Source: UBA1672 sp964351365 | GTDB taxonomy: Bacteria; Pseudomonadota; Alphaproteobacteria; Micavibrionales; Micavibrionaceae | Direction of reading: 5' to 3' | NCBI GenBank assembly: GCA_964351365.1 | Contig: CAYGNP010000004.1 | Span: 1 to 64,000, forward strand | Length of the DNA stretch: 64,000 nt | Shown here: positions 41,681 to 49,655 of the stretch, in pieces | Layout: every line of letters starts with the position of its first letter | Numbering within the stretch: position 1 is the first letter of the stretch | Notes under the pieces: generated by a model | Told to the model about the DNA's origin: nothing | The model's database searches: none | Seen by the model: the letters and a program-made list of their open reading frames with translations, nothing else | Made by a program: the position numbers and the translations under genes

Positions 41681-41950
41681 TTATACTTTATCAAAAGGCT
41701 CTAGCTCCTTTAATTCTTTACGCAAATGCGCTTTACGAATCCGGGATTTAAGCTCTCGCTCCTCTTTATCCCCACCGCGGCGCAGCGCCATCAAAGATAA
41801 AACGGGCGGCAGAAATAACAGCAAAGCAATAAATCTTTCTATGCCATAACTTTGCACCAATATAGTTATAGCGAATATTATAAGGCCTATATTAGAGATA
41901 ATCGCCAAAGCACTAACAATGCATGCCCATTTTACACATTTAAAACTCAT
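41681..41950 (-). CDS. Small unknown membrane protein
   Basis: 89 aa with two hydrophobic helices (about 7-33 and 40-56) and a highly charged C-terminal tail (GGDKEERELKSRIRKAHLRK). Converges on flhB with 8 nt between stops. The ATG is preceded by GGAG at acceptable spacing. No family recognised. Confidence 0.55.
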   Translation of the reverse strand: MSFKCVKWACIVSALAIISNIGLIIFAITILVQSYGIERFIALLLFLPPVLSLMALRRGGDKEERELKSRIRKAHLRKELKELEPFDKV

Positions 41951-41963
41951 AGCGTTCTCCTGT

Positions 41964-41991
41964 TTTGTAAAATCATAATTTCATGTATAGT
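41964..41991 (+). promoter_or_regulatory. Candidate promoter of the DUF4139 gene
   Basis: TTTGTA (41964-41969), a 16-nt spacer and TATAGT (41986-41991) lie 30 nt before the ATG; GAGAGGA forms the ribosome site. Confidence 0.45.
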
Positions 41992-42021
41992 ATCTCACAT
42001 TAAACCTGAGAGAGGAATATC

Positions 42022-43671
42022 ATGCGCAGTTTTCTTATTTGTTTGATTGCAATTTTTCTACCATTTCAAGCCTTTGCAAGTGATATATCTGCCCAGAGTA
42101 CAATTACCGCCGCAAAAGTTTATAACGACCGCGCAACCCTCACACGCTCTGGCAAAGTCGAAATCCCTGCAGGAAAGCATGTTCTAGTGCTCGAAGGTCT
42201 TCCTCTGAATATTTATACCGACTCACTTCGTGTTGAGGGCAAAGCAAATAAAGAAGTCGTATTCGGGGCTATAACAAATAAAATTGAGTCTTTTGAAGAT
42301 TTTGTGGTGCCACGTGAGATGGAGCTTTTTGATAAAATTCAGACTCTACAAGACCAAAACCAAATTTTTAATGCAGAAAAACAGGCATTAGCATTTTCAA
42401 ATGTCTTTTTAGAAAATTTAGGAAAACAGGCGCAATTGCGTGAAAACGAAGAAATTGCAAAGTTGAACTTAAACCCTGAAAACTGGACCGCAGCATCACA
42501 GGCTCTTGCATCAAACATGGCTAAGAACCTAAAATCGTCTCTTGAAATCGATATAAAAATAAGACAAGCAAATGAAAAAATTCAAAAAATCCAGAACGAG
42601 CTCAATCAGTTGCGTACCGGCCAAAAGCAATCCATATCAGTAACTATTCCTCTTGAAGCTAAGGCTGATGCAACATTGAAGTTTGATCTAAGCTATCAGA
42701 TACCATATGTCACTTGGAAGCCTGTATATGACGCTCGTTTAGATACTGAAACGGGTGAACTTGAAATTATTCAATACGCATCTGTTATTCAACAGACTGG
42801 TGAAGATTGGAAAAATGTAAAACTTACCCTCTCTACCGCGCAGCCAAGCCGCGGTGCAGGCTTGCCTCCCTTAAACGCCAAATGGCTATCACTGTACAAT
42901 AGTAGATCTATGGGATCAGAGAATGTGATGCGGTCGGCTGTTCCGGTTGAAAATTTTGGAGCTGCAAATCAGGATAAATCACTCTTAATGGAGGAAAGTA
43001 TGTTTGACGCTGCACCTCAAGAAACAGCTCAGATCAATTTAAGCGGCTATGTTGCGGAATATGAGATAAAAGGCCCTGCTAGCGTTAAAGCTGACGGTTC
43101 CGAATCAAAGCTTTTGATCGGTACTTTTGAAACAGAAAATAAACTGGAAGTTCAAATCAAGCCACAGATCAGCCAGGACGCATACCTTGTTGCAAAAACA
43201 ACCCTCAAGGGGGAAGCGCCAATTTTAGCCGGTCAGGTAAATCTTTTCCGCGATGGCGCATATATCGGCCAGACTTATGTTCCCATGCTTCGCCAGGGCG
43301 ACGAGCAGGATCTTGCTTTTGGCATTGATGATAATGTCACAATTAAACGCGACACACTTAAGGATGAATCCAGCGAGGCTGGCCTTATCACTAAAGACAA
43401 TATCCTCGAGCGCCACGTTATAACATCACTCAAAAACCTGCACAAAAAACCGCTGCGCATCGCCGTGCTGGAAACAGTGCCCGTTTCAAAGGATGAAAAA
43501 ATCCGTGTTGAGATCATCAAGGAGGCCACCACTCCGGGATACGAGGAGGATGTAAACAACATTAAGGGCCTAACCAAATGGGCCACAGAGCTAAAACCTG
43601 GTCAGGATGTAGATGTTAAGCTCGGCTGGAAAGTAAGCTGGCCTAAAGGTGAAAATATCTCCGGCCTGTAG
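42022..43671 (+). CDS. DUF4139 (MuiA-like) secreted protein
   Basis: 549 aa. Signal peptide (1-19, ending QAFA). An N-terminal domain, KVYNDRATLTRSGKVEIPAG with LVLEGLPLNIYTDSLRVEG, is the DUF4140-like strand pattern. A coiled coil (about 100-200) follows, then the DUF4139 barrel (about 210-549) with SYQIPYVTWKPVYDARLDTE and the end VDVKLGWKVSWPKGENISGL. Family members are known as mucoidy inhibitor A-like; their activity is unknown. It stands upstream of cckA with a short gap. Confidence 0.85.
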   Translation: MRSFLICLIAIFLPFQAFASDISAQSTITAAKVYNDRATLTRSGKVEIPAGKHVLVLEGLPLNIYTDSLRVEGKANKEVVFGAITNKIESFEDFVVPREMELFDKIQTLQDQNQIFNAEKQALAFSNVFLENLGKQAQLRENEEIAKLNLNPENWTAASQALASNMAKNLKSSLEIDIKIRQANEKIQKIQNELNQLRTGQKQSISVTIPLEAKADATLKFDLSYQIPYVTWKPVYDARLDTETGELEIIQYASVIQQTGEDWKNVKLTLSTAQPSRGAGLPPLNAKWLSLYNSRSMGSENVMRSAVPVENFGAANQDKSLLMEESMFDAAPQETAQINLSGYVAEYEIKGPASVKADGSESKLLIGTFETENKLEVQIKPQISQDAYLVAKTTLKGEAPILAGQVNLFRDGAYIGQTYVPMLRQGDEQDLAFGIDDNVTIKRDTLKDESSEAGLITKDNILERHVITSLKNLHKKPLRIAVLETVPVSKDEKIRVEIIKEATTPGYEEDVNNIKGLTKWATELKPGQDVDVKLGWKVSWPKGENISGL

Positions 43672-43710
43672 CTTGTCCGTACATAAACTCTATGAGACAC
43701 TATGTGCGAT

Positions 43711-46206
43711 ATGACAGATTACTCCGAATTCATCGATCGCCACCATAACCATAAGCCCAAAAGCGGTAATCAGGAACGCATCCAGATGAGGCGAAGGCTG
43801 ATCATGGCCATGATCATCATGATAATGTACGCCACCGTGGTGGCATTCATCATTCAGGCGATGAACTACGACGAAGTCACAATCATGGTCTCCGCGCTTG
43901 TATTCGTCTCTGCTACGATTATCGCATTCGTCGCAAAACGTGTTCAATCCCAGCAAATGGCACAGGAAAAGGAGCTTATCCTGCTCAAGGAAGTGCTGGA
44001 AAGTAGCCGCGGTGGGCGTCTCATTACAGATGCCAATGGTAAAACATTATATTATAATCAGCGCCTCGCACAAATGAGCCCAACGGACACGGCGTCATTC
44101 GAACATTTACTCGATATGTTTTCCGGTAATCCTCAGGCTAAACCCTTGATGGATGATTTGGCAGATAAAGCTCACCGCGGTCTGACGGACTCAATCGAAC
44201 TTTATTGTGACAAACAGGATTATGAAGGCTGTTATCAACTGACTGCCCACCCTGTAGCAGGGCATCTGGGAATCATTCACTGGCGACTGGATAATGTTAC
44301 AACCACGCACGCCGTCGCAGAGCAGATTCGTGAAGAGCGGGAAAAACTTATAGACTTCACCGATAATGCACCTGTCGGTTTCTTCTCACTCGATGAAACT
44401 GGAAAAATAATCTTCGCAAATGCCACCTTCGCACGCTGGATCGGCGTAGACCTTAACGATATTCTGGGGCATGCTCGCCTTCATACCTATTTCATATCCC
44501 CACCTAAAAATGCAAAACCTTACGACCTTATAGAGCGCGGGGGGGAAACCCAAATCGCAGAAATCGAAATGAAAGGCGCAGCAGGGCGGACATTCCTGGC
44601 ATCGATTAATCAAACAATAGTCAAAACAAGCGATAAAACAATTCGTACGCGCGCCGTAATCCATGATATTACCGCCGAGCGGGAAATGCGCCGCGCACTG
44701 AAGGCCTCGGAAGACCGGTTCAAGAAATTTTACGACGAAGCCCCGCTGGGCATCATTCTGGTCAATAAGGATGGTCTGGTTGAAGAATGCAACGCCGAAT
44801 TCGCCCGCATGATTGGCCAGAATCCAGAAAATCTGGAAAACAAACATTTTAAACTGCTTATCACCGAACATGACCGAAAAGCAGTCATAAAGGCCCTGAA
44901 AAAAGCGCAAGACGGGGAAACAATAATCGAATCAATGGAGGTCACTCTTCATGGCGAAAACGACACCCTTGTGAACACGGAGCTTCACGCCCGCCGCTTT
45001 AGCGACAACAAGGGAATCGTCTTCCATTTCATCGACATCACCGAGAAAAAATCGCTCGAGCAGCAATTCGTCCAGTCACAGAAAATGCAGGCCGTAGGAC
45101 AGCTCGCAGGCGGCATAGCCCATGATTTCAACAATCTTCTCACCGCTATGATTGGCTTTTGTGATCTTCTTTTGCTGCGCCACAAACCCGGCGACCCATC
45201 CTTTGGCGATATCATGCAGATTAAGCAAAACTCCAACCGCGCCGCCAATCTCGTCCGCCAGCTTCTCGCCTTCTCCCGCCAGCAAACCCTGCGCCAGCGC
45301 GTCCATGACATCACCGACATCCTGACAGAACTATCACATCTCCTGCGCCGCCTGATCGGTGCGGGCGTTGATCTCGATATGATCCACGGCAGCGACCTCG
45401 GCCTGGTGAAGGTTGATGAAGGCCAGATGGAGCAAGTGCTCATTAATCTTGCGGTTAATGCGCGTGATGCAATGAATGGCAACGGCAAGCTCACCATCAC
45501 GACCGAAAACTTCACCAACCGCAAAACCAAAAAAGTAATGGAAGAGGGTATGCCCCCGGGTCACTGGATTGTGATCAAAGTCACGGACACGGGCTGCGGC
45601 ATATCGCAGGAAAATATGAGCCGTATCCTTGAGCCATTTTTCACCACAAAAGATGTGGGCCAGGGCACCGGTCTAGGGCTTGCAACCGTATACGGCATCA
45701 TCCGCCAGAGCGACGGTTTCCTCGACATAGAGAGCAAGCTCGGTAAAGGCACAACATTCTCGATCTATCTGCCCAAAGCAAAAGAAGCAGAGGAAGAGGA
45801 GATGCAATCCCCTGAAATTGTCTCACCCAAAGACTTAACCGGATCAGAATGTATATTGCTCGTGGAAGATGAGGACGCCGTCAGAACCTTCGCACAGCGC
45901 GCGCTCACAAACAAAGGCTATGAGGTTTTATGTGCCGAGCACGGGGAATCGGCGCTTGAAATATTCAAAAAACAAAAAAACCGCAAAATTGATCTCCTCA
46001 TCACCGATGTTGTCATGCCCGGCATGGATGGCCCCACCTTGGCACAAAAGATTCGTGCCCAAAGCCCGAATTTGAAAATCATTTTTATGTCAGGTTATAC
46101 TGAAGACAAGCTCAAGGATTATATGGGCGAAAATATCTATTTCCTGCCAAAACCCTTCACGCTTAAGGTCTTGGCATCAAAAGTTAAAGAGGTTTTGGAA
46201 GGCTAA
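43711..46206 (+). CDS. cckA: Cell-cycle hybrid histidine kinase CckA
   Basis: 831 aa from ATG 43711; an in-frame ATG at 43702 adds three residues. Two membrane helices (about 27-50 and 57-75) are followed by PAS domains (about 85-200, 215-330, 335-455). The HisKA domain has its His in AVGQLAGGIAHDFNNLLTAM (about residue 471). An HATPase_c domain follows (ARDAMNGNGKLTI, GQGTGLGLATVYGI), then a receiver with phospho-Asp in LLITDVVMPGMDGP (about 766). This order matches CckA, which through ChpT controls CtrA. CtrA-type boxes occur elsewhere in this window. Overlaps the next ATG. Confidence 0.88.
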   Translation: MTDYSEFIDRHHNHKPKSGNQERIQMRRRLIMAMIIMIMYATVVAFIIQAMNYDEVTIMVSALVFVSATIIAFVAKRVQSQQMAQEKELILLKEVLESSRGGRLITDANGKTLYYNQRLAQMSPTDTASFEHLLDMFSGNPQAKPLMDDLADKAHRGLTDSIELYCDKQDYEGCYQLTAHPVAGHLGIIHWRLDNVTTTHAVAEQIREEREKLIDFTDNAPVGFFSLDETGKIIFANATFARWIGVDLNDILGHARLHTYFISPPKNAKPYDLIERGGETQIAEIEMKGAAGRTFLASINQTIVKTSDKTIRTRAVIHDITAEREMRRALKASEDRFKKFYDEAPLGIILVNKDGLVEECNAEFARMIGQNPENLENKHFKLLITEHDRKAVIKALKKAQDGETIIESMEVTLHGENDTLVNTELHARRFSDNKGIVFHFIDITEKKSLEQQFVQSQKMQAVGQLAGGIAHDFNNLLTAMIGFCDLLLLRHKPGDPSFGDIMQIKQNSNRAANLVRQLLAFSRQQTLRQRVHDITDILTELSHLLRRLIGAGVDLDMIHGSDLGLVKVDEGQMEQVLINLAVNARDAMNGNGKLTITTENFTNRKTKKVMEEGMPPGHWIVIKVTDTGCGISQENMSRILEPFFTTKDVGQGTGLGLATVYGIIRQSDGFLDIESKLGKGTTFSIYLPKAKEAEEEEMQSPEIVSPKDLTGSECILLVEDEDAVRTFAQRALTNKGYEVLCAEHGESALEIFKKQKNRKIDLLITDVVMPGMDGPTLAQKIRAQSPNLKIIFMSGYTEDKLKDYMGENIYFLPKPFTLKVLASKVKEVLEG

Positions 46207-46568
46207 TGCTCAGGTTAATAATATTTGCATTCATTTTAATGGCAGGGCAATTTGTCTATATGCATTACAATGAAACTCAAAACACACCACCTCCTAAAAG
46301 TCGTCAGGGCTGCGATGATGTCGTAATGTACTCTGCCTCATGGTGCGGTGCATGCAGAAAATACCGTGCAAAACTTCACAACGAAAAAGTTGCCTTCACT
46401 GAATATGTCGTGGATAAAGATCCAAAAATGGATAAGATATTCAGAGAAAAAGTCAGAAAAGCTGGAGCGCGTGGTGCCTATCCAACTATAGAAATCGCTG
46501 GTGAAATCATGCCAACACTTTATGATGTGAGCTATTTCAAATCACAATATAATCTCTGCAAAAGATAA
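46206..46568 (+). CDS. Membrane-anchored thioredoxin/glutaredoxin-like protein
   Basis: 120 aa. The N-terminal hydrophobic anchor or signal (1-19) is followed by a small redox domain with VVMYSASWCGACRKYRAKLH (active site CGAC) and AYPTIEIAGEI (cis-Pro). The order WC..C, charged helix and TIxIxG fits a glutaredoxin-like fold facing the periplasm. Its start overlaps the cckA stop, so it is co-expressed with cckA. No link between the two is known to me. Confidence 0.75.
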   Translation: MLRLIIFAFILMAGQFVYMHYNETQNTPPPKSRQGCDDVVMYSASWCGACRKYRAKLHNEKVAFTEYVVDKDPKMDKIFREKVRKAGARGAYPTIEIAGEIMPTLYDVSYFKSQYNLCKR

Positions 46569-46572
46569 AAAG

Positions 46573-46587
46573 TTCTTTTTATGTTCT
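46573..46587 (+). promoter_or_regulatory. Alphaproteobacterial LexA box (SOS box) of recA
   Basis: GTTC-TTTTTAT-GTTC exactly matches the direct-repeat LexA site GTTC-N7-GTTC known in alphaproteobacteria. It stands 9 nt before a TTGACA -35 element. Confidence 0.75.
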
Positions 46588-46595
46588 TTCTATCT

Positions 46596-46629
46596 TGACA
46601 TTAGAATAAAACAGGAACATTCTAATGTG
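46596..46629 (+). promoter_or_regulatory. recA promoter -35 with an overlapping inverted repeat
   Basis: TTGACA at 46596-46601 is a perfect -35; at 17 nt the -10 is the weak CATTCT. ACATTAGAAT (46599-46608) and ATTCTAATGT (46620-46629) form a perfect 10-bp inverted repeat around 11 nt, covering the promoter core. Confidence 0.5.
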
Positions 46630-46700
46630 CATAGCTGCTCGCGCAGCCCATGTTTGAATTGCACAAACCCTGTAATTATGCCAAGAATAAGGAGAGCCAC

Positions 46701-47822
46701 ATGAGCGTAACATCACTTCGTCAGATAAAGGACGCCGATATGAAACAACAAAACACTGCCGAAAAACAAAAAGCGCTGGACGCTGCACTGTCACAGATCG
46801 AGCGGGCCTTTGGTAAAGGCTCCATCATGAAGCTGAATGCGGGCCAAAACCCGATTGAGGTTGAATCTGTATCCACCGGCTCCCTTGGCCTTGATATCGG
46901 TCTTGGCATTGGCGGTCTTCCACGTGGACGAATCATTGAAATTTACGGGCCAGAGAGCTCGGGTAAAACAACGCTCGCCCTACATGTTATCGCTGAAGCA
47001 CAAAAACTCGGCGGCACCTGCGCAATAGTGGATGCGGAGCACGCGCTCGATCCTGGCTATGCCCGCAAACTGGGCGTCGATGTCGACAATCTCCTCATTT
47101 CTCAACCCGATGCCGGCGAGCAGGCACTGGAAATTACCGATACACTCGTGCGCTCCGGCGCTCTGGATGTTCTGGTTGTTGACTCCGTGGCCGCTCTCGT
47201 GCCGCGTGCCGAGCTTGAGGGGGAAATGGGCGATAGCCATATGGGCCTTCAGGCACGCCTGATGTCGCAGGCTTTGCGCAAACTTACCGGCTCTATCTCC
47301 CGCTCGAACACTATAGTCATTTTCATCAATCAGATCCGTATGAAAATTGGAGTAATGTTCGGCTCCCCTGAAACCACAACAGGCGGAAACGCACTGAAAT
47401 TCTACGCTTCTGTCCGCCTTGATATCCGTCGCATCGGCGCAATAAAAAACAAGGATGAAATCGTCGGCAACCAGACCCGTGTCAAAGTTGTTAAAAACAA
47501 GATGGCTCCGCCTTTCCGTCAGGTTGAATTTGATATTATGTACGGGCAGGGCATCTCTAAAACCGGTGAACTAATTGACCTTGGTGTTGCCGGAAATTTC
47601 GTAGAAAAGGCAGGCTCATGGTTCTCTTATGATGGCCAGCGCATCGGGCAGGGGCGTGAGAACGCAAAAACCTTCATGGTCGAAAACCCCGAAATTGCAG
47701 ATAAACTGGAAAAACAAATCCGCGCCAATGCGGGCCTTATCGCCAGTGATATGCTCGCCGGCTCCGAAGAATCGGACGGCCCCGCAATTGAAATTGTACC
47801 GGATGAAGTCGCAAACGATTAG
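46701..47822 (+). CDS. recA: Recombinase RecA
   Basis: 373 aa from ATG 46701 with AAGGAGAG upstream; an upstream in-frame ATG at 46650 is unlikely. Walker A GPESSGKTT, DAEHALDPGYARKLGVD, and the NQIRMKIGVMFGSPETTTGG motif (L1/L2 DNA-binding region) are intact. RecA drives strand exchange and LexA self-cleavage. A LexA box precedes it. Confidence 0.98.
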   Translation: MSVTSLRQIKDADMKQQNTAEKQKALDAALSQIERAFGKGSIMKLNAGQNPIEVESVSTGSLGLDIGLGIGGLPRGRIIEIYGPESSGKTTLALHVIAEAQKLGGTCAIVDAEHALDPGYARKLGVDVDNLLISQPDAGEQALEITDTLVRSGALDVLVVDSVAALVPRAELEGEMGDSHMGLQARLMSQALRKLTGSISRSNTIVIFINQIRMKIGVMFGSPETTTGGNALKFYASVRLDIRRIGAIKNKDEIVGNQTRVKVVKNKMAPPFRQVEFDIMYGQGISKTGELIDLGVAGNFVEKAGSWFSYDGQRIGQGRENAKTFMVENPEIADKLEKQIRANAGLIASDMLAGSEESDGPAIEIVPDEVAND

Positions 47823-47848
47823 GGAGATAAGAGCGCGCAGGCGCAGAG

Positions 47849-48349
47849 CTAATCGCGCTGCGTCTTGAGCAAACGCTGTTTTTGTTTCCCCCAGTCACGA
47901 TCTTTATCGCTCTGACGCTTGTCATGCAGTTTCTTGCCCTTCGCCAGCGCGATCTCCAGTTTGGCCTTGCCGCGCTTGTCAAAATAGATTTTCGTGGCAA
48001 TCACCGTCATCCCCTCGCGCGCCACCGCGCCCATAATTTTGTCCATCTCCCGCTTATGCAGCAACAACTTGCGCGCCCGCGTTGGCTCGTGTTGCATTTT
48101 TGGTCCCGCCTGCGGATACTCGGAGATATTGGCATTAAACAGCCACAAAGCACCATCTTTTGGCCCGACATAAGATTCTTTAATGCTACATTGCCCAAGC
48201 CGCAGGGACTTTACTTCCGTCCCCACCAGCATAATCCCCGCCTCATAGGTCTCACCAAGAGTATAATCAAAGCGCGCCTTTTTATTATCCGCCACCGTCT
48301 GATCGGTCGAGATCATGCCCCCTTTTTTCTTCTTTTTCTTGGAACTCAT
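47849..48349 (-). CDS. smpB: tmRNA-binding protein SmpB
   Basis: 166 aa. ADNKKARFDYTLGETYEAGI, then GTEVKSLRLGQCSIKESYV, and the C-terminal tail LAKGKKLHDKRQSDKDRDW with KQKQRLLK are diagnostic. A short Lys-rich N-terminal extension (KKKKKKGG) precedes the domain. Last gene of dapA-ACT-smpB; it overlaps the ACT gene by 4 nt. Confidence 0.97.
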   Translation of the reverse strand: MSSKKKKKKGGMISTDQTVADNKKARFDYTLGETYEAGIMLVGTEVKSLRLGQCSIKESYVGPKDGALWLFNANISEYPQAGPKMQHEPTRARKLLLHKREMDKIMGAVAREGMTVIATKIYFDKRGKAKLEIALAKGKKLHDKRQSDKDRDWGKQKQRLLKTQRD

Positions 48350-48747
48350 GGCGCTGAAAACTCTTCTAAAACGCGCATGGCATCTGCGCCGCGATCCACG
48401 GGAACAAAAAGATGGTCATGAAAATGCGCCGAGACCGGGTTGACACTAATCCCTTTTTTGGCCAGCCGCGCGGTAATCGCCGCCAAAAACCCCACAGCCT
48501 CAAGGGATGAATGCACACATAGCGTAATCATCCGTGCCTCATACGAATATTCCAGTCCTTGCACATCTGCGATAGATTTCTCCAAAATCATTTCAGTGCC
48601 CTCATCTTCACGGAAAATTAGCACAGGGCCGAGCCGTGCAGCCTCTTCAAACGTGATCCCCGAAGTATGAAAAACATACACACCCTCATGCATCTTGGGC
48701 TGCATGGTTTTTAACAAGGTCTCAAGATTGATCTCACCATGCATCAC
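48346..48747 (-). CDS. ACT-domain protein
   Basis: 133 aa. The N-terminal part, MHEGVYVFHTSGITFEEAAR, and the C-terminal part, LCVHSSLEAVGFLAAITARL then AKKGISVNPVSAHFHDHLFV, form two ACT-like halves. ACT domains bind amino acids. It overlaps both dapA and smpB by 4 nt. A link to lysine feedback is tempting but unproven. Confidence 0.8.
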   Translation of the reverse strand: MMHGEINLETLLKTMQPKMHEGVYVFHTSGITFEEAARLGPVLIFREDEGTEMILEKSIADVQGLEYSYEARMITLCVHSSLEAVGFLAAITARLAKKGISVNPVSAHFHDHLFVPVDRGADAMRVLEEFSAP

Positions 48748-49625
48748 GAAACGGCCTTCAGCCCCGCCGCCGCAACCGCCGCATCAACCTTCTCACGTGC
48801 CGCCGCGCTTGCCGGCAGCAGGGGCAGGCGTACCTCATCAGAGCAAATCCCCAGACGTGACGCCGCATATTTCACCGGCGCCGGATTGCTTTCGCAGAAC
48901 AAATCCCGCGCAAGTGGCAGCAAAAGATCACGCAGCCGCGCAACCTCATCCATATCGCCCGCGCGCCAGGCATTTTGTAAATCCGCCGATTGCCTGGGTG
49001 CGATGTTCGAGAGCACCGAAATACATCCGACCCCGCCTTGAGCCAAAAACGCCGCCGCCGTTATGTCATCACCTGAAAGCTGGCAAAAATCAGGCCCAAT
49101 CGCAGCCCGCGTCAGCAGCGGCCGCGCAAGGTCTCCTGCCGCATCCTTCACACCGACAATATCTGGCAACGCGGCAAGCCGTGCCATCGTCGCAACGCTC
49201 ATATCCACAACGCATCGCCCAGGAATGTTGTAGATAACAATCGGCAGCCCTGCCGCATCGTGAATGGCCTTATAATGCGCAAACATGCCCTCTTGTGTCG
49301 GCTTGTTATAGTATGGCGTAACAACAAGCGCAGCATCCGCCCCGGCCTCTTTTGCATGCTGGCTCAGCTCAATCGCCTCGCGCGTAGAATTTGATCCCGT
49401 ACCTGCAATAATTGGAATTCTTTTCTTGACCACAGACGCACAACGCTCGACAATAGCCATATGTTCATCATGAGACAGAGTCGGGGATTCGCCCGTTGTA
49501 CCGCAAGGGACAAGGGCGTGAGTGCCGCTTTCAATTTGCCACTCAACCAGTTTATCAAAGGCCGCCCAGTCAATGTCACCATTTTTGAACGGAGTAATCA
49601 GCGCTGTAATAGAGCCATGAAACAT
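48744..49625 (-). CDS. dapA: 4-hydroxy-tetrahydrodipicolinate synthase DapA
   Basis: 293 aa. It condenses pyruvate with aspartate semialdehyde in lysine and diaminopimelate synthesis. GTTGESPTL (substrate loop), VVTPYYNKPTQEG (Tyr), IYNIPGRCVVDM (Tyr/Arg) and the Schiff-base Lys in IVGVKDAAGDL are present. First gene of the operon. Divergent from the transglycosylase gene with only about 30 nt between starts, so promoters must overlap coding sequence. Confidence 0.96.
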   Translation of the reverse strand: MFHGSITALITPFKNGDIDWAAFDKLVEWQIESGTHALVPCGTTGESPTLSHDEHMAIVERCASVVKKRIPIIAGTGSNSTREAIELSQHAKEAGADAALVVTPYYNKPTQEGMFAHYKAIHDAAGLPIVIYNIPGRCVVDMSVATMARLAALPDIVGVKDAAGDLARPLLTRAAIGPDFCQLSGDDITAAAFLAQGGVGCISVLSNIAPRQSADLQNAWRAGDMDEVARLRDLLLPLARDLFCESNPAPVKYAASRLGICSDEVRLPLLPASAAAREKVDAAVAAAGLKAVS

Positions 49626-49655
49626 GGAGTGTCTTTCTTGTTCAAAATTTATAAA

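Noticed and set aside
49461..49655. N-terminal extension of the transglycosylase to position 49461
   Set aside because: It would overlap dapA almost fully antisense and bury the signal peptide; the ATG at 49656 gives a normal export signal.
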